Below are positions 38,925 to 47,077 of a stretch of DNA of 64,000 nucleotides, piece by piece; the stretch's first letter is position 1; every line of letters begins with the position of its first letter. A program made the position numbers and the translations under genes. The DNA is from Thermoanaerobacterium sp. RBIITD (GTDB taxonomy: Bacteria; Bacillota; Thermoanaerobacteria; Thermoanaerobacterales; Thermoanaerobacteraceae). The DNA lies in the NCBI RefSeq assembly GCF_900205865.1, contig NZ_LT906662.1, positions 558,001-622,000 on the forward strand, written 5' to 3'. Under the pieces are notes generated by a model. It had not been told where the DNA came from. It searched no databases and was given only the letters and a program-made list of their open reading frames with translations.

Positions 38925-41612
38925 CTATAGATTTGCACCACAGCATTTTTTATATTTTTTGCCACTGCCACATGGACATGGATCATTTCTGCCGACTTTT
39001 TTCTTCTTCACAATAGGCTTTCTAGGTTCATTATTGCCGCCTTGGCTCGTTGCTACAGGCTTTGCAACCTGTTCCCTATGTGGCATATTGTCATTCTTTA
39101 TCTCTATATGGTAGAGGAATTTTACAGTATCTTCCTGTATAGAGTTTACTAAATCTTCAAACATATCAAATCCGATTTTTTTATACTCTATAACAGGATC
39201 AATCTGTCCATATGCTCTTAAGCCAATTCCTTGGCGCAGTTGGTCCATCTCATCAATGTGATCCATCCATTTTGTATCAACGACTTTCAAGAGTACAACT
39301 CTTTCTATTTCTCTCATCTGTGGACCAATCTGTTGTTCTTTTCTTTCATACTGCCTTACAGCTTCTTCATAAATTATATCTGTAAGCATTTCCTTATCGA
39401 GTCTTCCAAAATCTACATCTATTACTACACTATCTTTTTCTAAGAATAAATCATAAAGGTGGTTTAAAAGTCCATCAATATCCCATTCCTCGGGATATTT
39501 GCTACCAGCAGTATATATCTCAACATTTCTCTTTATTATTTCTTTTACCATGTCAAGGATGTACTGCCTTAAATCTTCACCTTCCAAGACTTTTCTTCTC
39601 TCTTTATATATTATTTCCCTTTGTTTATTCATTACATCATCATATTCAAGGACATTTTTCCTGACATCAAAGTTTATTCCTTCAACTTTTTTCTGTGCCT
39701 GTTCAATCTGTTTAGTCAAAATCTTATGCTCAATAGGCTGGTCATCTTCTATCCCAAGAGTATTCATCATGTTTTTAATTCTTTCTGAGCCAAAGAGTCT
39801 CATAAGGTCATCCTCTAGGGATATATAAAACTTTGATTCGCCAGGGTCCCCTTGACGTCCTGAACGCCCTCTTAACTGATTATCAATTCTTCTTGATTCA
39901 TGTCTTTCGGTTCCTATTATATAAAGACCGCCGAGCTTAACGACTTCTTCGTGTTCTTTCTCGGTTTCTTTCCTCATCTCGCTTAACAGTTCCTGGTATC
40001 TTTGTCTTGCCTTTATTAGTTCCTCACTTTTTAATGGGCCATAACCAGATGCTTCTGAAATGTCCTCAGGGGAGTACCCTTCTTCGATCATTTTCTTCTT
40101 TGCAAGAAATTCAGGATTGCCACCAAGGATGATATCTGTACCACGTCCAGCCATATTTGTCGCGATTGTGACAGCACCTTTTCTACCTGCCTGTGCTATG
40201 ATTTCTGCTTCTTTTTCGTGGTATTTAGCATTTAAAACCTGGTGCTTAACACCAAGCTTTTTAAGCATATTACTTAATTTCTCAGATTTTTCTATTGTAA
40301 TGGTGCCAACAAGTACAGGCTGTCCTTTTTTATGGTGCTCTAATATATCCTCTACAACCGCTTTAAATTTTGCATCCTCTGTCTTATAAATTACATCAGA
40401 ATCATCTACTCTTATCATTTCTTTGTTTGTTGGTATCACAACAACATCAAGTCCATATATTGCTCTAAATTCCTGCTCTTCTGTCTGTGCTGTACCAGTC
40501 ATACCTGCAAGCTTATCGTACATCCTGAAATAATTCTGGAATGTTATAGTTGCAAGAGTTTTGCTCTCTCTTTCAACTTTAACACCTTCTTTTGCTTCTA
40601 TCGCCTGGTGAAGTCCTTCACTGTATCTTCTTCCAAACATAAGCCTCCCGGTAAATTCGTCGACAATTATAACCTCACCATCTTTTACAACATAATCTTT
40701 ATCTCTTTTCATTATTGCATGTGCTTTTAATGCCTGGTTGATATGATGAGAAATCTCAATATTCTCAAGGTCAGCTAAGTTTTTTAGATTGAAAAATTTC
40801 TCTGCCTTTGAGACACCCTTTTCCGTTAAACTTACAGCATGTGCCTTCTCATCTATTGTATAGTCTTCTTCATTTTTAAGTGTCCTTACAAAAGTATCTG
40901 CTTGTTTGTATAAATCAGTTGATTTTTCTCCAACACCTGAAATGATAAGAGGTGTTCTTGCCTCATCAATCAATATGCTGTCGACTTCATCGACGATAGC
41001 ATAGTTAAGATGTCTTTGTACCATTTCCTCCTTGTAAATAACCATGTTGTCTCTCAAATAATCAAAGCCGAATTCGTTATTTGTTCCATAAGTTATATCT
41101 GCAGCATATGCTCTTTTTCTCTCATCTGAATCCATATCATGAAGAATAACACCAACGCTCATGCCAAGGAACTCATAGATTTTTCCCATCCAGTCACGGT
41201 CCCTTTTTGCTAGGTAATCATTGACTGTTACGATGTGAACACCTTTCCCTTCGAGGGCATTTAAATAAGCCGGAAGTGTTGCAACAAGCGTTTTGCCTTC
41301 GCCTGTCTTCATCTCGGCTATCCTACCTTGATGTAGTACTATACCGCCTATTACCTGGACTCTGAAGTGCTTCATCTTCAAAGTTCTCCATGCAGCTTCT
41401 CTAACTACTGCAAAAGCTTCTGGTAATAAGTCATCAAGTGTTTCACCATTTTTTAGTCTATCTTTAAATTCCTGTGTTTTTGCTCTTAATTCATCATCAG
41501 AAAGCTTTGACATTTCTTCATCATATGACAAAACCTTATCGGCTATCGGTTCGATCCTCTTAACTTCCTTCTCACTATAGTTGCCAAATAATTTTTCTAA
41601 AACTCCTAACAT
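38925..41612 (-). CDS. secA: preprotein translocase ATPase SecA
   Basis: 895 residues. The motor has Walker [18 protein letters not shown] near residue 100, [19 protein letters not shown] near 208, the preprotein cross-linking domain and the second nucleotide domain with [11 protein letters not shown] near 490 and [13 protein letters not shown] near 575. A C-terminal zinc motif [13 protein letters not shown] is present, as in SecA proteins that bind SecB or ribosomes. It is followed by prfB, as in many firmicutes. A promoter with perfect -10 is 38 bases upstream. Confidence 0.97.
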   Translation of the reverse strand: MLGVLEKLFGNYSEKEVKRIEPIADKVLSYDEEMSKLSDDELRAKTQEFKDRLKNGETLDDLLPEAFAVVREAAWRTLKMKHFRVQVIGGIVLHQGRIAEMKTGEGKTLVATLPAYLNALEGKGVHIVTVNDYLAKRDRDWMGKIYEFLGMSVGVILHDMDSDERKRAYAADITYGTNNEFGFDYLRDNMVIYKEEMVQRHLNYAIVDEVDSILIDEARTPLIISGVGEKSTDLYKQADTFVRTLKNEEDYTIDEKAHAVSLTEKGVSKAEKFFNLKNLADLENIEISHHINQALKAHAIMKRDKDYVVKDGEVIIVDEFTGRLMFGRRYSEGLHQAIEAKEGVKVERESKTLATITFQNYFRMYDKLAGMTGTAQTEEQEFRAIYGLDVVVIPTNKEMIRVDDSDVIYKTEDAKFKAVVEDILEHHKKGQPVLVGTITIEKSEKLSNMLKKLGVKHQVLNAKYHEKEAEIIAQAGRKGAVTIATNMAGRGTDIILGGNPEFLAKKKMIEEGYSPEDISEASGYGPLKSEELIKARQRYQELLSEMRKETEKEHEEVVKLGGLYIIGTERHESRRIDNQLRGRSGRQGDPGESKFYISLEDDLMRLFGSERIKNMMNTLGIEDDQPIEHKILTKQIEQAQKKVEGINFDVRKNVLEYDDVMNKQREIIYKERRKVLEGEDLRQYILDMVKEIIKRNVEIYTAGSKYPEEWDIDGLLNHLYDLFLEKDSVVIDVDFGRLDKEMLTDIIYEEAVRQYERKEQQIGPQMREIERVVLLKVVDTKWMDHIDEMDQLRQGIGLRAYGQIDPVIEYKKIGFDMFEDLVNSIQEDTVKFLYHIEIKNDNMPHREQVAKPVATSQGGNNEPRKPIVKKKKVGRNDPCPCGSGKKYKKCCGANL

Positions 41613-41650
41613 TTAATCACCTTCTCAAGGTTAGTATCAATCAAATATAT

Positions 41651-41679
41651 ATTATAACATTTTATTATATTTATATCAA
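41651..41679 (-). promoter_or_regulatory. sigma-A promoter of secA
   Basis: Minus strand TTGATA (41674-41679), 17 bases, TATAAT (41651-41656). Confidence 0.65.
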
Positions 41680-41681
41680 TA

Positions 41682-41712
41682 AAAGAAAAATCTGCTGACT
41701 TCAATCAGCAGA
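41682..41712 (-). terminator. terminator of the bacteriohemerythrin gene
   Basis: TCTGCTGA/TCAGCAGA perfect eight-pair stem with six-base loop, then TTTTTCTTTT on the minus strand. It overlaps the hemerythrin stop codon. Confidence 0.75.
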
Positions 41713-42108
41713 ATGTGCTTTTATGTACTCTCCATATCTTTTATCAGCTTTACTTATGTGATTTATAAGCCAATCAACTAATTTACGGTTTAATGTAGTT
41801 ATAATTGAGACATTGACACCATTTTCTTTTATATCTTTCTCTATTTCTTTTATATCATCTACAAATTTCTCATGTAGTTTTTTATGTATAGGTAGTTCAG
41901 GGTACTTATACTTTTCAAGAAGTCTTTCTTCATCTCCAAAATGTTTTACGGTATATTGCTTCAAAAAGCCAATTATTTCGTAAACTTTCTCCTGTCCCTG
42001 CTGTCTCATACAGGCATCAAAAACATCATTTACCCTTTTAAACAGTTCCTTATGCTCTTCATCTATCATCTCTATGCCAACAGATAAAGTATCCTGCCAT
42101 TTAATCAT
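41701..42108 (-). CDS. bacteriohemerythrin
   Basis: About 135 residues, four-helix bundle binding a di-iron centre and O2. All seven expected ligands can be placed: His in DEEHKELF, His and Glu in HFGDEERLL, two His in PIHKKLHEKF, His in WLINHIS and Asp in ADKRYGEY. In anaerobes such proteins may sense or scavenge oxygen. The ATG at 42108 has GAGGAGGAG five bases upstream; the longer open frame is not needed. It stands alone between secA and the NiaR gene. Confidence 0.92.
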   Translation of the reverse strand: MIKWQDTLSVGIEMIDEEHKELFKRVNDVFDACMRQQGQEKVYEIIGFLKQYTVKHFGDEERLLEKYKYPELPIHKKLHEKFVDDIKEIEKDIKENGVNVSIITTLNRKLVDWLINHISKADKRYGEYIKAHSAD

Positions 42109-42201
42109 AACAACTCCTCCTCTCATACTTATACATTATACTTAGGAAATATACTTGACAATGGCATGATTAATATTATTATGATAACCATCATATGCAC
42201 C

Positions 42202-42714
42202 TTATTCTATCAAAAATCCCTTTGCTTTAAGCTCTTTTTCTATCCTGTCCAAAGTTTCCTTAGAATCCGCTTCTATCGTATGCAAGTGAATACCTTCTGT
42301 TAGTGATGATAGAAGTGATGCCTTACCATCCTTCAAACATTCCATAAATTTTTCTACATCATACCTTGATGAAAGCATCAAAAGTCCTTTTAATTCACCA
42401 TAATAAGGATGTTCTACAATTACATCTAAGACCTTCCCACCGTTATCTACAATAATATTTAATTCTTCTTCTGTCCTATCATAGTAATGTTTGCTGGCTA
42501 TCACTCGCTTTAGCTTGCTTTTTTCTAATACATCAAGAACATATCCCTGTGGTGTCGATAAAACCTTTAAACCTTCTGCCCTTAATATTGCTATATCTTG
42601 AACGATAACCTGTCTTGTAACATCCATCATTGATGCTAAAGACGTGCCTTTAATAGGCCCTTTGGTATTTTTTAGGATTTCTTTAATTTTATTTCTTCTT
42701 TCAAAAGTATTCAT
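42202..42714 (-). CDS. niaR: NiaR-type transcriptional repressor of NAD biosynthesis
   Basis: About 170 residues. The N-terminal helix-turn-helix (RRNKIKEILKN, GTSLASMMDVTRQVIVQDIA) is followed by a 3H domain, named for three conserved histidines, here in ASKHYYDRT, VEHPYYGEL and EGIHLHTIE. NiaR binds nicotinic acid and represses NAD synthesis or niacin uptake genes. No such gene is adjacent. Start is ambiguous: the ATG at 42714 lies 12 bases after AAGGAG, while an ATG at 42726 directly abuts it. Confidence 0.87.
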   Translation of the reverse strand: MNTFERRNKIKEILKNTKGPIKGTSLASMMDVTRQVIVQDIAILRAEGLKVLSTPQGYVLDVLEKSKLKRVIASKHYYDRTEEELNIIVDNGGKVLDVIVEHPYYGELKGLLMLSSRYDVEKFMECLKDGKASLLSSLTEGIHLHTIEADSKETLDRIEKELKAKGFLIE

Positions 42715-42759
42715 AAAAAGATGCATCTCCTTCTAATGAATGATGCAGTTATTACTAAA

Positions 42760-43320
42760 TCAAGAATGTACTCTTTTAACACCTTTAACCATAGCATTTG
42801 TGACCATCAAAAAAATACCCGATGCGATAAAAAGATCGCCAATGCTAAAAGTCTTTGGAAGCGGATATGGCTTAGGCAGCACAAGTACATCTGCCAAAAA
42901 TTTAAGTCTTGTTGCTGATGTCATGGCTTGATGCGTAGGAACGATGTTTTTTTGCAATGTCGGTATTAAATTATTCAGCCCCGCCTCTTTCAGTGCATTT
43001 AAAGAAACAGGCATCCTTCCTCCATTTGCAAATATAACTATAAAATTTAAAATGATCCCAACTGTAATTATCATCATATACTTATTATGTCTATTATACC
43101 ATAATCCGAAAAACAACATAAGATAGTCAAGGAAATGTATATATGCCCTATATGTCATAATAATTGGAAATCTATCGGTTAAATTTAATACTCCAAATTC
43201 CAATGCAAATCCAAGTATAAAAAAAATAGGCTTCTTTATGTCTATTTCTGCGATACCGCTGATTTTACCTCTTCTTATTAATCCATATATCAATGATGCA
43301 CCAAGAGAATCAAAAATCAT
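42760..43320 (-). CDS. DUF5317 family membrane protein
   Basis: About 186 residues with four or five hydrophobic segments, of which FILGFALEFGVLNLTDRFPI, YIHFLDYLMLFFGLWYNRH and MMIITVGIILNFIVIFANGG are the clearest. The ANGGRMPVS loop and the late GDLFIASGIFLMVTNAM are typical of DUF5317 proteins, whose function is unknown. The ATG at 43320 follows AAGGAGG by nine bases and overlaps the end of the HD-GYP gene by 11 bases, indicating co-expression. Confidence 0.75.
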   Translation of the reverse strand: MIFDSLGASLIYGLIRRGKISGIAEIDIKKPIFFILGFALEFGVLNLTDRFPIIMTYRAYIHFLDYLMLFFGLWYNRHNKYMMIITVGIILNFIVIFANGGRMPVSLNALKEAGLNNLIPTLQKNIVPTHQAMTSATRLKFLADVLVLPKPYPLPKTFSIGDLFIASGIFLMVTNAMVKGVKRVHS

Positions 43321-44578
43321 GCTTAAAATCCTCCTTATTCTTTTCATATGCTTTCTTAAAAAGATTTATTATCCTTGGGCTAAACTGTGTGCCTTCACTA
43401 TCAACTATTATCTTATATGCTTCATCTCTTGTATATGCGTCACGATATGGCCTGTCCGAAACAAGTGCATCAAAAACATCTGCGATAGAAAGTATCTCTG
43501 CTTCAAGCGGTATCTGCTTTCCGCTTATACCGTCGGGATAACCCTTTCCATTGTACCACTCATGATGATACCTTACCCAATATCGGACATTTTTCAGAAA
43601 TGGTACATCCTTTAATATTTCATATCCACTCATAGGATGCATCTTAATATAATCATACTCTTCTTTTGAAAGTTTGCCAGGTTTATTTAAAATATTTTCT
43701 ATTATGCCTATTTTACCTACATCATGTAAAAGAGCTGCAATGCGTACCATCTCTGTATGTGCCTCACTGAATCCTGCTTCTCTGCACAAATAAACAGATA
43801 ATTTTTCAACACTTTTTGAGTGTCCTAAAGTGTATTTATCTTTTGCTTCCAATGCTTTTGTGAGGGCATTTATTGTATCATAATATGAACGCTTTAAATC
43901 CATGTAAAGTTTAAACATATACCTTACCATTAAAAGCGGTACAAAAAATATAACGAGTGTAATATATCCATATGCTATAAAAGCCGATGCCATTAATATA
44001 CCTATAAAAGCTAGAAATAAGAAATTGATCAAGGTCCAACTGAAATCAGATGTCCATATTGACAAAATTGGTTTTTTAAGCAAAAAAGAGAGAAGAACAG
44101 CTACAATACCAGAATTTGAAAAATAATATACCGCGGAAGCTATAATCGCTGGAATTAAATATTTTGGATATACGTACCTTCCAGGGACACCACCCAAATA
44201 TTTATAAACGAATCCGCCCAAAAACACACTTATAGTTATTTGTGAAATATTAAATAAAGTTTTATAGTATGGAGTATTTAACGCACATTTCATTTTCCTA
44301 TTAACATGTCTAATCAGAAGCAAGTTACCAATTGAAGCTATTATTGCGCCTTCTAGAGGACCATATAATAATATAGCCATTAAATCTACTGCATAGGCAA
44401 CAGAAACCGAAACATTATTATTTATGTATATTGGTAAAGATTCACAAATAGCTGAAAAGATAATTAAAATCAGAATATCACTGATATAATGTATATTAAT
44501 ATTAACTATTGAATATATTATAACCGAAATACCAATAATTATAATAAATGTTATATAAAAAATCAACTTTTTACTCAA
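43310..44578 (-). CDS. membrane HD-GYP domain protein, probable c-di-GMP phosphodiesterase
   Basis: About 422 residues. The first 220 form several membrane helices without a recognised sensor motif. The remainder is an HD-GYP domain: AKDKYTLGHSKSVEKLSVYL, LLHDVGKIGI near residue 295, MHPMSGYEIL, YHHEWYNGKGYPDGISGKQI and ILSIADVFDALVSDRPYR, with the GYP triad intact. Such proteins hydrolyse cyclic di-GMP or related dinucleotides. The preferred start is TTG at 44578, eight bases after GGAGG; the open frame reaches 44644 but has no ribosome site there. A 27-residue peptide gene lies 34 bases upstream in the same transcript. Confidence 0.88.
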   Translation of the reverse strand: MSKKLIFYITFIIIIGISVIIYSIVNINIHYISDILILIIFSAICESLPIYINNNVSVSVAYAVDLMAILLYGPLEGAIIASIGNLLLIRHVNRKMKCALNTPYYKTLFNISQITISVFLGGFVYKYLGGVPGRYVYPKYLIPAIIASAVYYFSNSGIVAVLLSFLLKKPILSIWTSDFSWTLINFLFLAFIGILMASAFIAYGYITLVIFFVPLLMVRYMFKLYMDLKRSYYDTINALTKALEAKDKYTLGHSKSVEKLSVYLCREAGFSEAHTEMVRIAALLHDVGKIGIIENILNKPGKLSKEEYDYIKMHPMSGYEILKDVPFLKNVRYWVRYHHEWYNGKGYPDGISGKQIPLEAEILSIADVFDALVSDRPYRDAYTRDEAYKIIVDSEGTQFSPRIINLFKKAYEKNKEDFKHDF

Positions 44579-44601
44579 AATATCATCCTCCATAAAAATA
44601 T

Positions 44602-44775
44602 ACCCAAACCGTTTATCCCCAAGTGAAATTTGCACCACCAGCAAGTGCTAATGCTAATAAAGCAAACAATACTTTTATTAATGTTGCCTTTTTCATCCTG
44701 AAACCCTCCTTTAACCAAGTTGCTCCTCTGCTCTTTAGCTTCAGGCGAAACGCTACGCTAAATAAAGGTTTGGGT
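44602..44775 (-). other. structured leader with inverted repeat enclosing a peptide gene
   Basis: ACCCAAACC (44602-44610) and GGTTTGGGT (44767-44775) are perfect inverted repeats that could close a 174-base RNA domain around the peptide gene. Inside, minus-strand TTTAGC/GCTAAA (44735-44763) encloses GCG/CGC, CCTGAA can pair with TTCAGG just before the peptide ATG, and CCTTTA (44765-44770 region) can pair with the UAAAGG of the Shine-Dalgarno. I recognise no known riboswitch class. Confidence 0.45.
44613..44696 (-). CDS. 27-residue hydrophobic peptide upstream of the HD-GYP gene
   Basis: A short gene begins ATG at 44696 with a strong Shine-Dalgarno AAAGGAGGG ending seven bases upstream, and stops with TAA at 44613. 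The product begins MKKATLIKVLFALLALALAG and ends GANFTWG: a lysine-rich start, a hydrophobic helix long enough to span the membrane and a short polar tail with Trp. It resembles a signal peptide or a small secreted or membrane peptide. It has no cysteine and no double-glycine bacteriocin leader. Its position 34 bases before a membrane HD-GYP protein suggests a functional pair, for example peptide ligand and receptor or a regulatory leader. Function unknown. Confidence 0.6.
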   Translation of the reverse strand: MKKATLIKVLFALLALALAGGANFTWG

Positions 44776-44789
44776 TAAAAATAAACTAT

Positions 44790-45440
44790 TTAATTGTTAA
44801 GGATTGTTATAAGACGCCTATTTAAAGCGTCCAATGTCGCCTTTACAGCTGCTTCACCCTCATCTTTTTTAATAAGGCAGGATCCAACAAGCATTTCTTC
44901 ATACTGATGTGTCGCATGTGTAAGGGCAACAACTACAACATGATTTTTTGCAATTGGAAATATATCAACATCTTCTAAAATGAGATTGTGTTCATCAGAA
45001 ATTATCTTGGATAAGCAGTCAATTGTTGCATTTACGATTATCCTGTTTTTATTCCTTGAAGTATTGAGACCACGAGCTACCCCTTCATATATTTCAGTAC
45101 CACGTGTCAATGTAACAGTCGCTTCCATATTTATTCCCGTGTTCACACATGTAAGGCTGACAAAAGCAAGTCTATTATCGTTATATGCTCTACCACCTGT
45201 CTCAATCTGTGCAACACTAATTATCTTATAATTAATATCTATGTTAAACTCAGCCATTAATACAGACTGTACGTCTCTTGCTATCTGCTTAGCACTTCTA
45301 GAGTTATCTGAGAGGACATGAATTTCTACTATCTCATTTCCATTTGCAACAACTTTGCTTGAAATCACACTTTGCACTTTATTTATCAATTCTTCCATGG
45401 AACTGATGACATCATTAGTTAATTCAGCCACAATATTCAC
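44790..45440 (-). CDS. conserved hypothetical protein
   Basis: 216 residues, soluble, no signal peptide. The first half carries a regular alpha/beta stretch with EIVEIHVLSDNSRSAKQIAR near residue 37 and FNIDINYKIISVAQIE near 68. The second half is rich in strands (RLAFVSLTCVNTGINMEATV near 95, then NRIIVNATIDCLSKII and VVVVALTHATHQYEEMLVGS) and ends in an acidic helix. The second half looks like a repeated strand-helix unit. I recognise the pattern as conserved in unrelated bacteria but know no function. The gene has a Shine-Dalgarno-poor start and ends 93 bases before the peptide gene, with no terminator seen between, so it may share their transcript. Confidence 0.65.
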   Translation of the reverse strand: MNIVAELTNDVISSMEELINKVQSVISSKVVANGNEIVEIHVLSDNSRSAKQIARDVQSVLMAEFNIDINYKIISVAQIETGGRAYNDNRLAFVSLTCVNTGINMEATVTLTRGTEIYEGVARGLNTSRNKNRIIVNATIDCLSKIISDEHNLILEDVDIFPIAKNHVVVVALTHATHQYEEMLVGSCLIKKDEGEAAVKATLDALNRRLITILNN

Positions 45441-45514
45441 ACCCTATCTATAAATATCCATACTCACATATAAAAATATATTCTACAAAAACTGCTATAT
45501 TCCTTCTTTTTAAA

Positions 45515-45546
45515 TAAAAAAAATTTGAGGTTTTACCCTCAAATTT
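45515..45546 (-). terminator. terminator of hpf
   Basis: AAATTTGAGG/CCTCAAATTT perfect ten-pair stem with six-base loop just after the hpf stop; A/T-runs on both sides allow bidirectional use. Confidence 0.75.
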
Positions 45547-45553
45547 TTTTGCC

Positions 45554-46093
45554 CTACATTGTCGGTTCTATTAAACCATATCGCCCATCTTTTCTCTTAT
45601 ATACGACTGTAAAATCGTCTGTCTCAGAATTAGTGAAAACAAAGAAATTATGTCCAAGTAAATTCATTTGAAGTATAGCTTCTTCAATTGACATAGGTTT
45701 AATTGAGAATCTCTTTGTCTTAACTACCTCAAATTCGTTTTCCTCTGATGATCCATTCTTTATGTAATCCTGTGGAATATCAAATCTTATAGATTCAGTT
45801 GCAAAATTATTTTTTATCTTTGTCTTGTATTTCAATATCTGCTTTTCGAGTTTGTCAACTACATTATCAATAGAAGCATACATATCATCGCTTACTTCTT
45901 CAGCTCTAAAAATCATTCCCTTAAATGGTATCGTAACCTCAGCAATCTGATTATTTTTTTGAACGCTTAGTACAACCCTTGCTTCAGTATCTTCGGTAAA
46001 AAGCTTTTCAATCTTGCTAAGACTTTTATTAGCTGAATTTCTAAGCCCATCCGTTATTATCATTCCGTTTTTCCCGCTTACTGTTATTTTCAT
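45554..46093 (-). CDS. hpf: long-form ribosome hibernation promoting factor
   Basis: About 179 residues. The N-terminal S30AE domain (MKITVSGKNGMIITDGLRNS, then VQKNNQIAEVTIPFKGMIFR and DDMYASIDNVVDKLEKQILK) binds the 30S decoding site. The C-terminal dimerisation domain (KRFSIKPMSIEEAILQMNLL, DDFTVVYKRKDGRYGLIEP) joins two 70S particles into inactive 100S. The ATG at 46093 follows AAAGGAG by nine bases. Its promoter resembles both sigma-A and, with one mismatch, sigma-H. Confidence 0.95.
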   Translation of the reverse strand: MKITVSGKNGMIITDGLRNSANKSLSKIEKLFTEDTEARVVLSVQKNNQIAEVTIPFKGMIFRAEEVSDDMYASIDNVVDKLEKQILKYKTKIKNNFATESIRFDIPQDYIKNGSSEENEFEVVKTKRFSIKPMSIEEAILQMNLLGHNFFVFTNSETDDFTVVYKRKDGRYGLIEPTM

Positions 46094-46127
46094 TTTATAC
46101 AACTCCTTTCTCTCTGTGTTTATAATA

Positions 46128-46156
46128 ATTCTACACAAAAAATAATATCCCTGCAA
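46128..46156 (-). promoter_or_regulatory. promoter of hpf (sigma-A and sigma-H-like)
   Basis: Minus strand TTGCAG (46151-46156), 17 bases, TAGAAT (46128-46133). The overlapping GCAGGGATA-N11-GTAGAATTA is one mismatch from the sigma-H pattern (RNAGGAWWW, RNNGAATWW). In Bacillus the homologous gene uses sigma-H, so the double resemblance is plausible. Confidence 0.45.
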
Positions 46157-46283
46157 GTTCTAAAAGAAGTATTGTTAGCTAATTATATTTAATTTCTGAA
46201 GTTTATTTAGATAAATCATCATTATTCAAATATTTAAGGGCGTGATAACTCAAACCTCTATTGTAAAATAAAATCCATATAAT

Positions 46284-46309
46284 TAAAAAAATACCGATTA
46301 ATTCGGTAT
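46284..46309 (-). terminator. surviving terminator of a decayed ABC transporter operon
   Basis: ATACCGA/TCGGTAT seven-pair stem, five-base loop, then seven T on the minus strand; directly behind the remnant of the ATPase gene. Confidence 0.65.
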
Positions 46310-46604
46310 CATAAAATTTTACTTAAAAATTCTCTTGTCTTTGTTTTGAACATTTTTAAAAACTTCTGATAGTACCCCTTAATCTAATATTTTCCCATCA
46401 TTAACAAAAACCACTTTATCTGCTACTTCCCTTGCAAACCTCATTTTATGTGGAAGTCGTTCCTAAAAAACTTACAATCTTTATGTTTGACATTTTTAAA
46501 AGTGCCACAAGTAGACCCAATATTGCACCAAATGCGACTGATATATGTGTCAGTTCAATTGTCATTATTATACCATTTATAAAAAGCTGTTTATATTGAG
46601 TCAT
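46309..46604 (-). pseudogene. collapsed polar amino-acid ABC transporter (permease 5' end joined to ATPase 3' end)
   Basis: Reading the minus strand, MTQYKQLFINGIIMTIELTH then ISVAFGAILGLLVALLKMSN is the N-terminus of a HisM/GlnP-type permease. After about 50 codons it runs into the C-terminus of a GlnQ-type ATPase: HKMRFAREVADKVVFVNDGK ILD. The ATPase part is then broken by a stop (GAT-TAA, probably from CAA) and a frameshift before the family ending TREFLSKIL. An internal deletion has therefore removed most of two genes, and further mutations have accumulated. The intact terminator still follows. Confidence 0.78.
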
Positions 46605-46648
46605 ACTCGAAGGATTAATGTAAAAGATACGTGATTTGAAATGTTCAT

Positions 46649-46686
46649 TAAAAAAAGATTAAAGGGCATCCATTCTATAGATGCCC
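46649..46686 (-). terminator. terminator of the zinc-ribbon gene
   Basis: GGGCATC (46664-46670) pairs with GATGCCC (46680-46686); the minus strand then reads TTTAATCTTTTTTT. Confidence 0.7.
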
Positions 46687-46729
46687 CTAATAATCCTCTT
46701 TACTTTATTTGTGGTAAAAGTGAAGGGGA

Positions 46730-46927
46730 TTACTTATTTACTCCAGCAACTCTTCTGTCTCTTCTGGAGTTAAACTGATTGTTTCTTTGTTTTTTTGCAT
46801 CTCTGCAAGCTTTACATCTTACTGGTGCATTTTGAAAACCTTTTTGCGCGTAAAATTCTTGTTCGCCGGCAGTCCAAACGAATTCTGCCCCACAGTCTTT
46901 GCAGACCAATGTCTTGTCTTGATACAT
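46730..46927 (-). CDS. small zinc-ribbon protein
   Basis: About 65 residues. Two CxxC pairs (VCKDCGAEF and VRCKACRDAKK, about 30 residues apart) form a zinc ribbon, and the tail NNQFNSRRDRRVAG is strongly basic, suggesting nucleic-acid or ribosome binding. It fits the zf-trcl-type domain common in clostridia; no function is established. The ATG at 46927 follows GAGGGG by ten bases. A strong promoter and a 13-base perfect inverted repeat at the presumed mRNA 5' end precede it. Confidence 0.82.
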   Translation of the reverse strand: MYQDKTLVCKDCGAEFVWTAGEQEFYAQKGFQNAPVRCKACRDAKKQRNNQFNSRRDRRVAGVNK

Positions 46928-46960
46928 AATAAATAATCCCCTCACTTTGATTTAATTAAT

Positions 46961-46991
46961 TTACCGTATAATCACTTAGATTATACGGTAA
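46961..46991 (-). repeat. perfect 13-bp inverted repeat at the 5' end of the zinc-ribbon mRNA
   Basis: TTACCGTATAATC-ACTTA-GATTATACGGTAA: thirteen pairs, five-base loop. It starts two bases past the -10, so it may be an operator or a 5' stabilising stem-loop. Confidence 0.75.
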
Positions 46992-46992
46992 T

Positions 46993-47021
46993 ATTATACC
47001 ACCACAACAAAATTTTATCAA
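46993..47021 (-). promoter_or_regulatory. sigma-A promoter of the zinc-ribbon gene
   Basis: Minus strand TTGATA (47016-47021), 17 bases, TATAAT (46993-46998), with TGG directly before the -10 giving an extended -10. Confidence 0.7.
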
Positions 47022-47077
47022 CAAAATTTAAAAAACTTTTTAATTGTATAAATTTTTTTATCAAACTTTATTAGAAG

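Noticed and set aside
44613-44696. Peptide as AgrD-type autoinducer or double-glycine bacteriocin
   Set aside because: No cysteine, no AgrB-like gene, no ABC peptidase exporter nearby; its GG is at the end of the helix without the leader consensus.
44700-44790. Leader of the peptide/HD-GYP unit as a cyclic-di-GMP riboswitch
   Set aside because: GEMM-I core sequences and tetraloop/receptor are missing. The cause of the structure remains unexplained.
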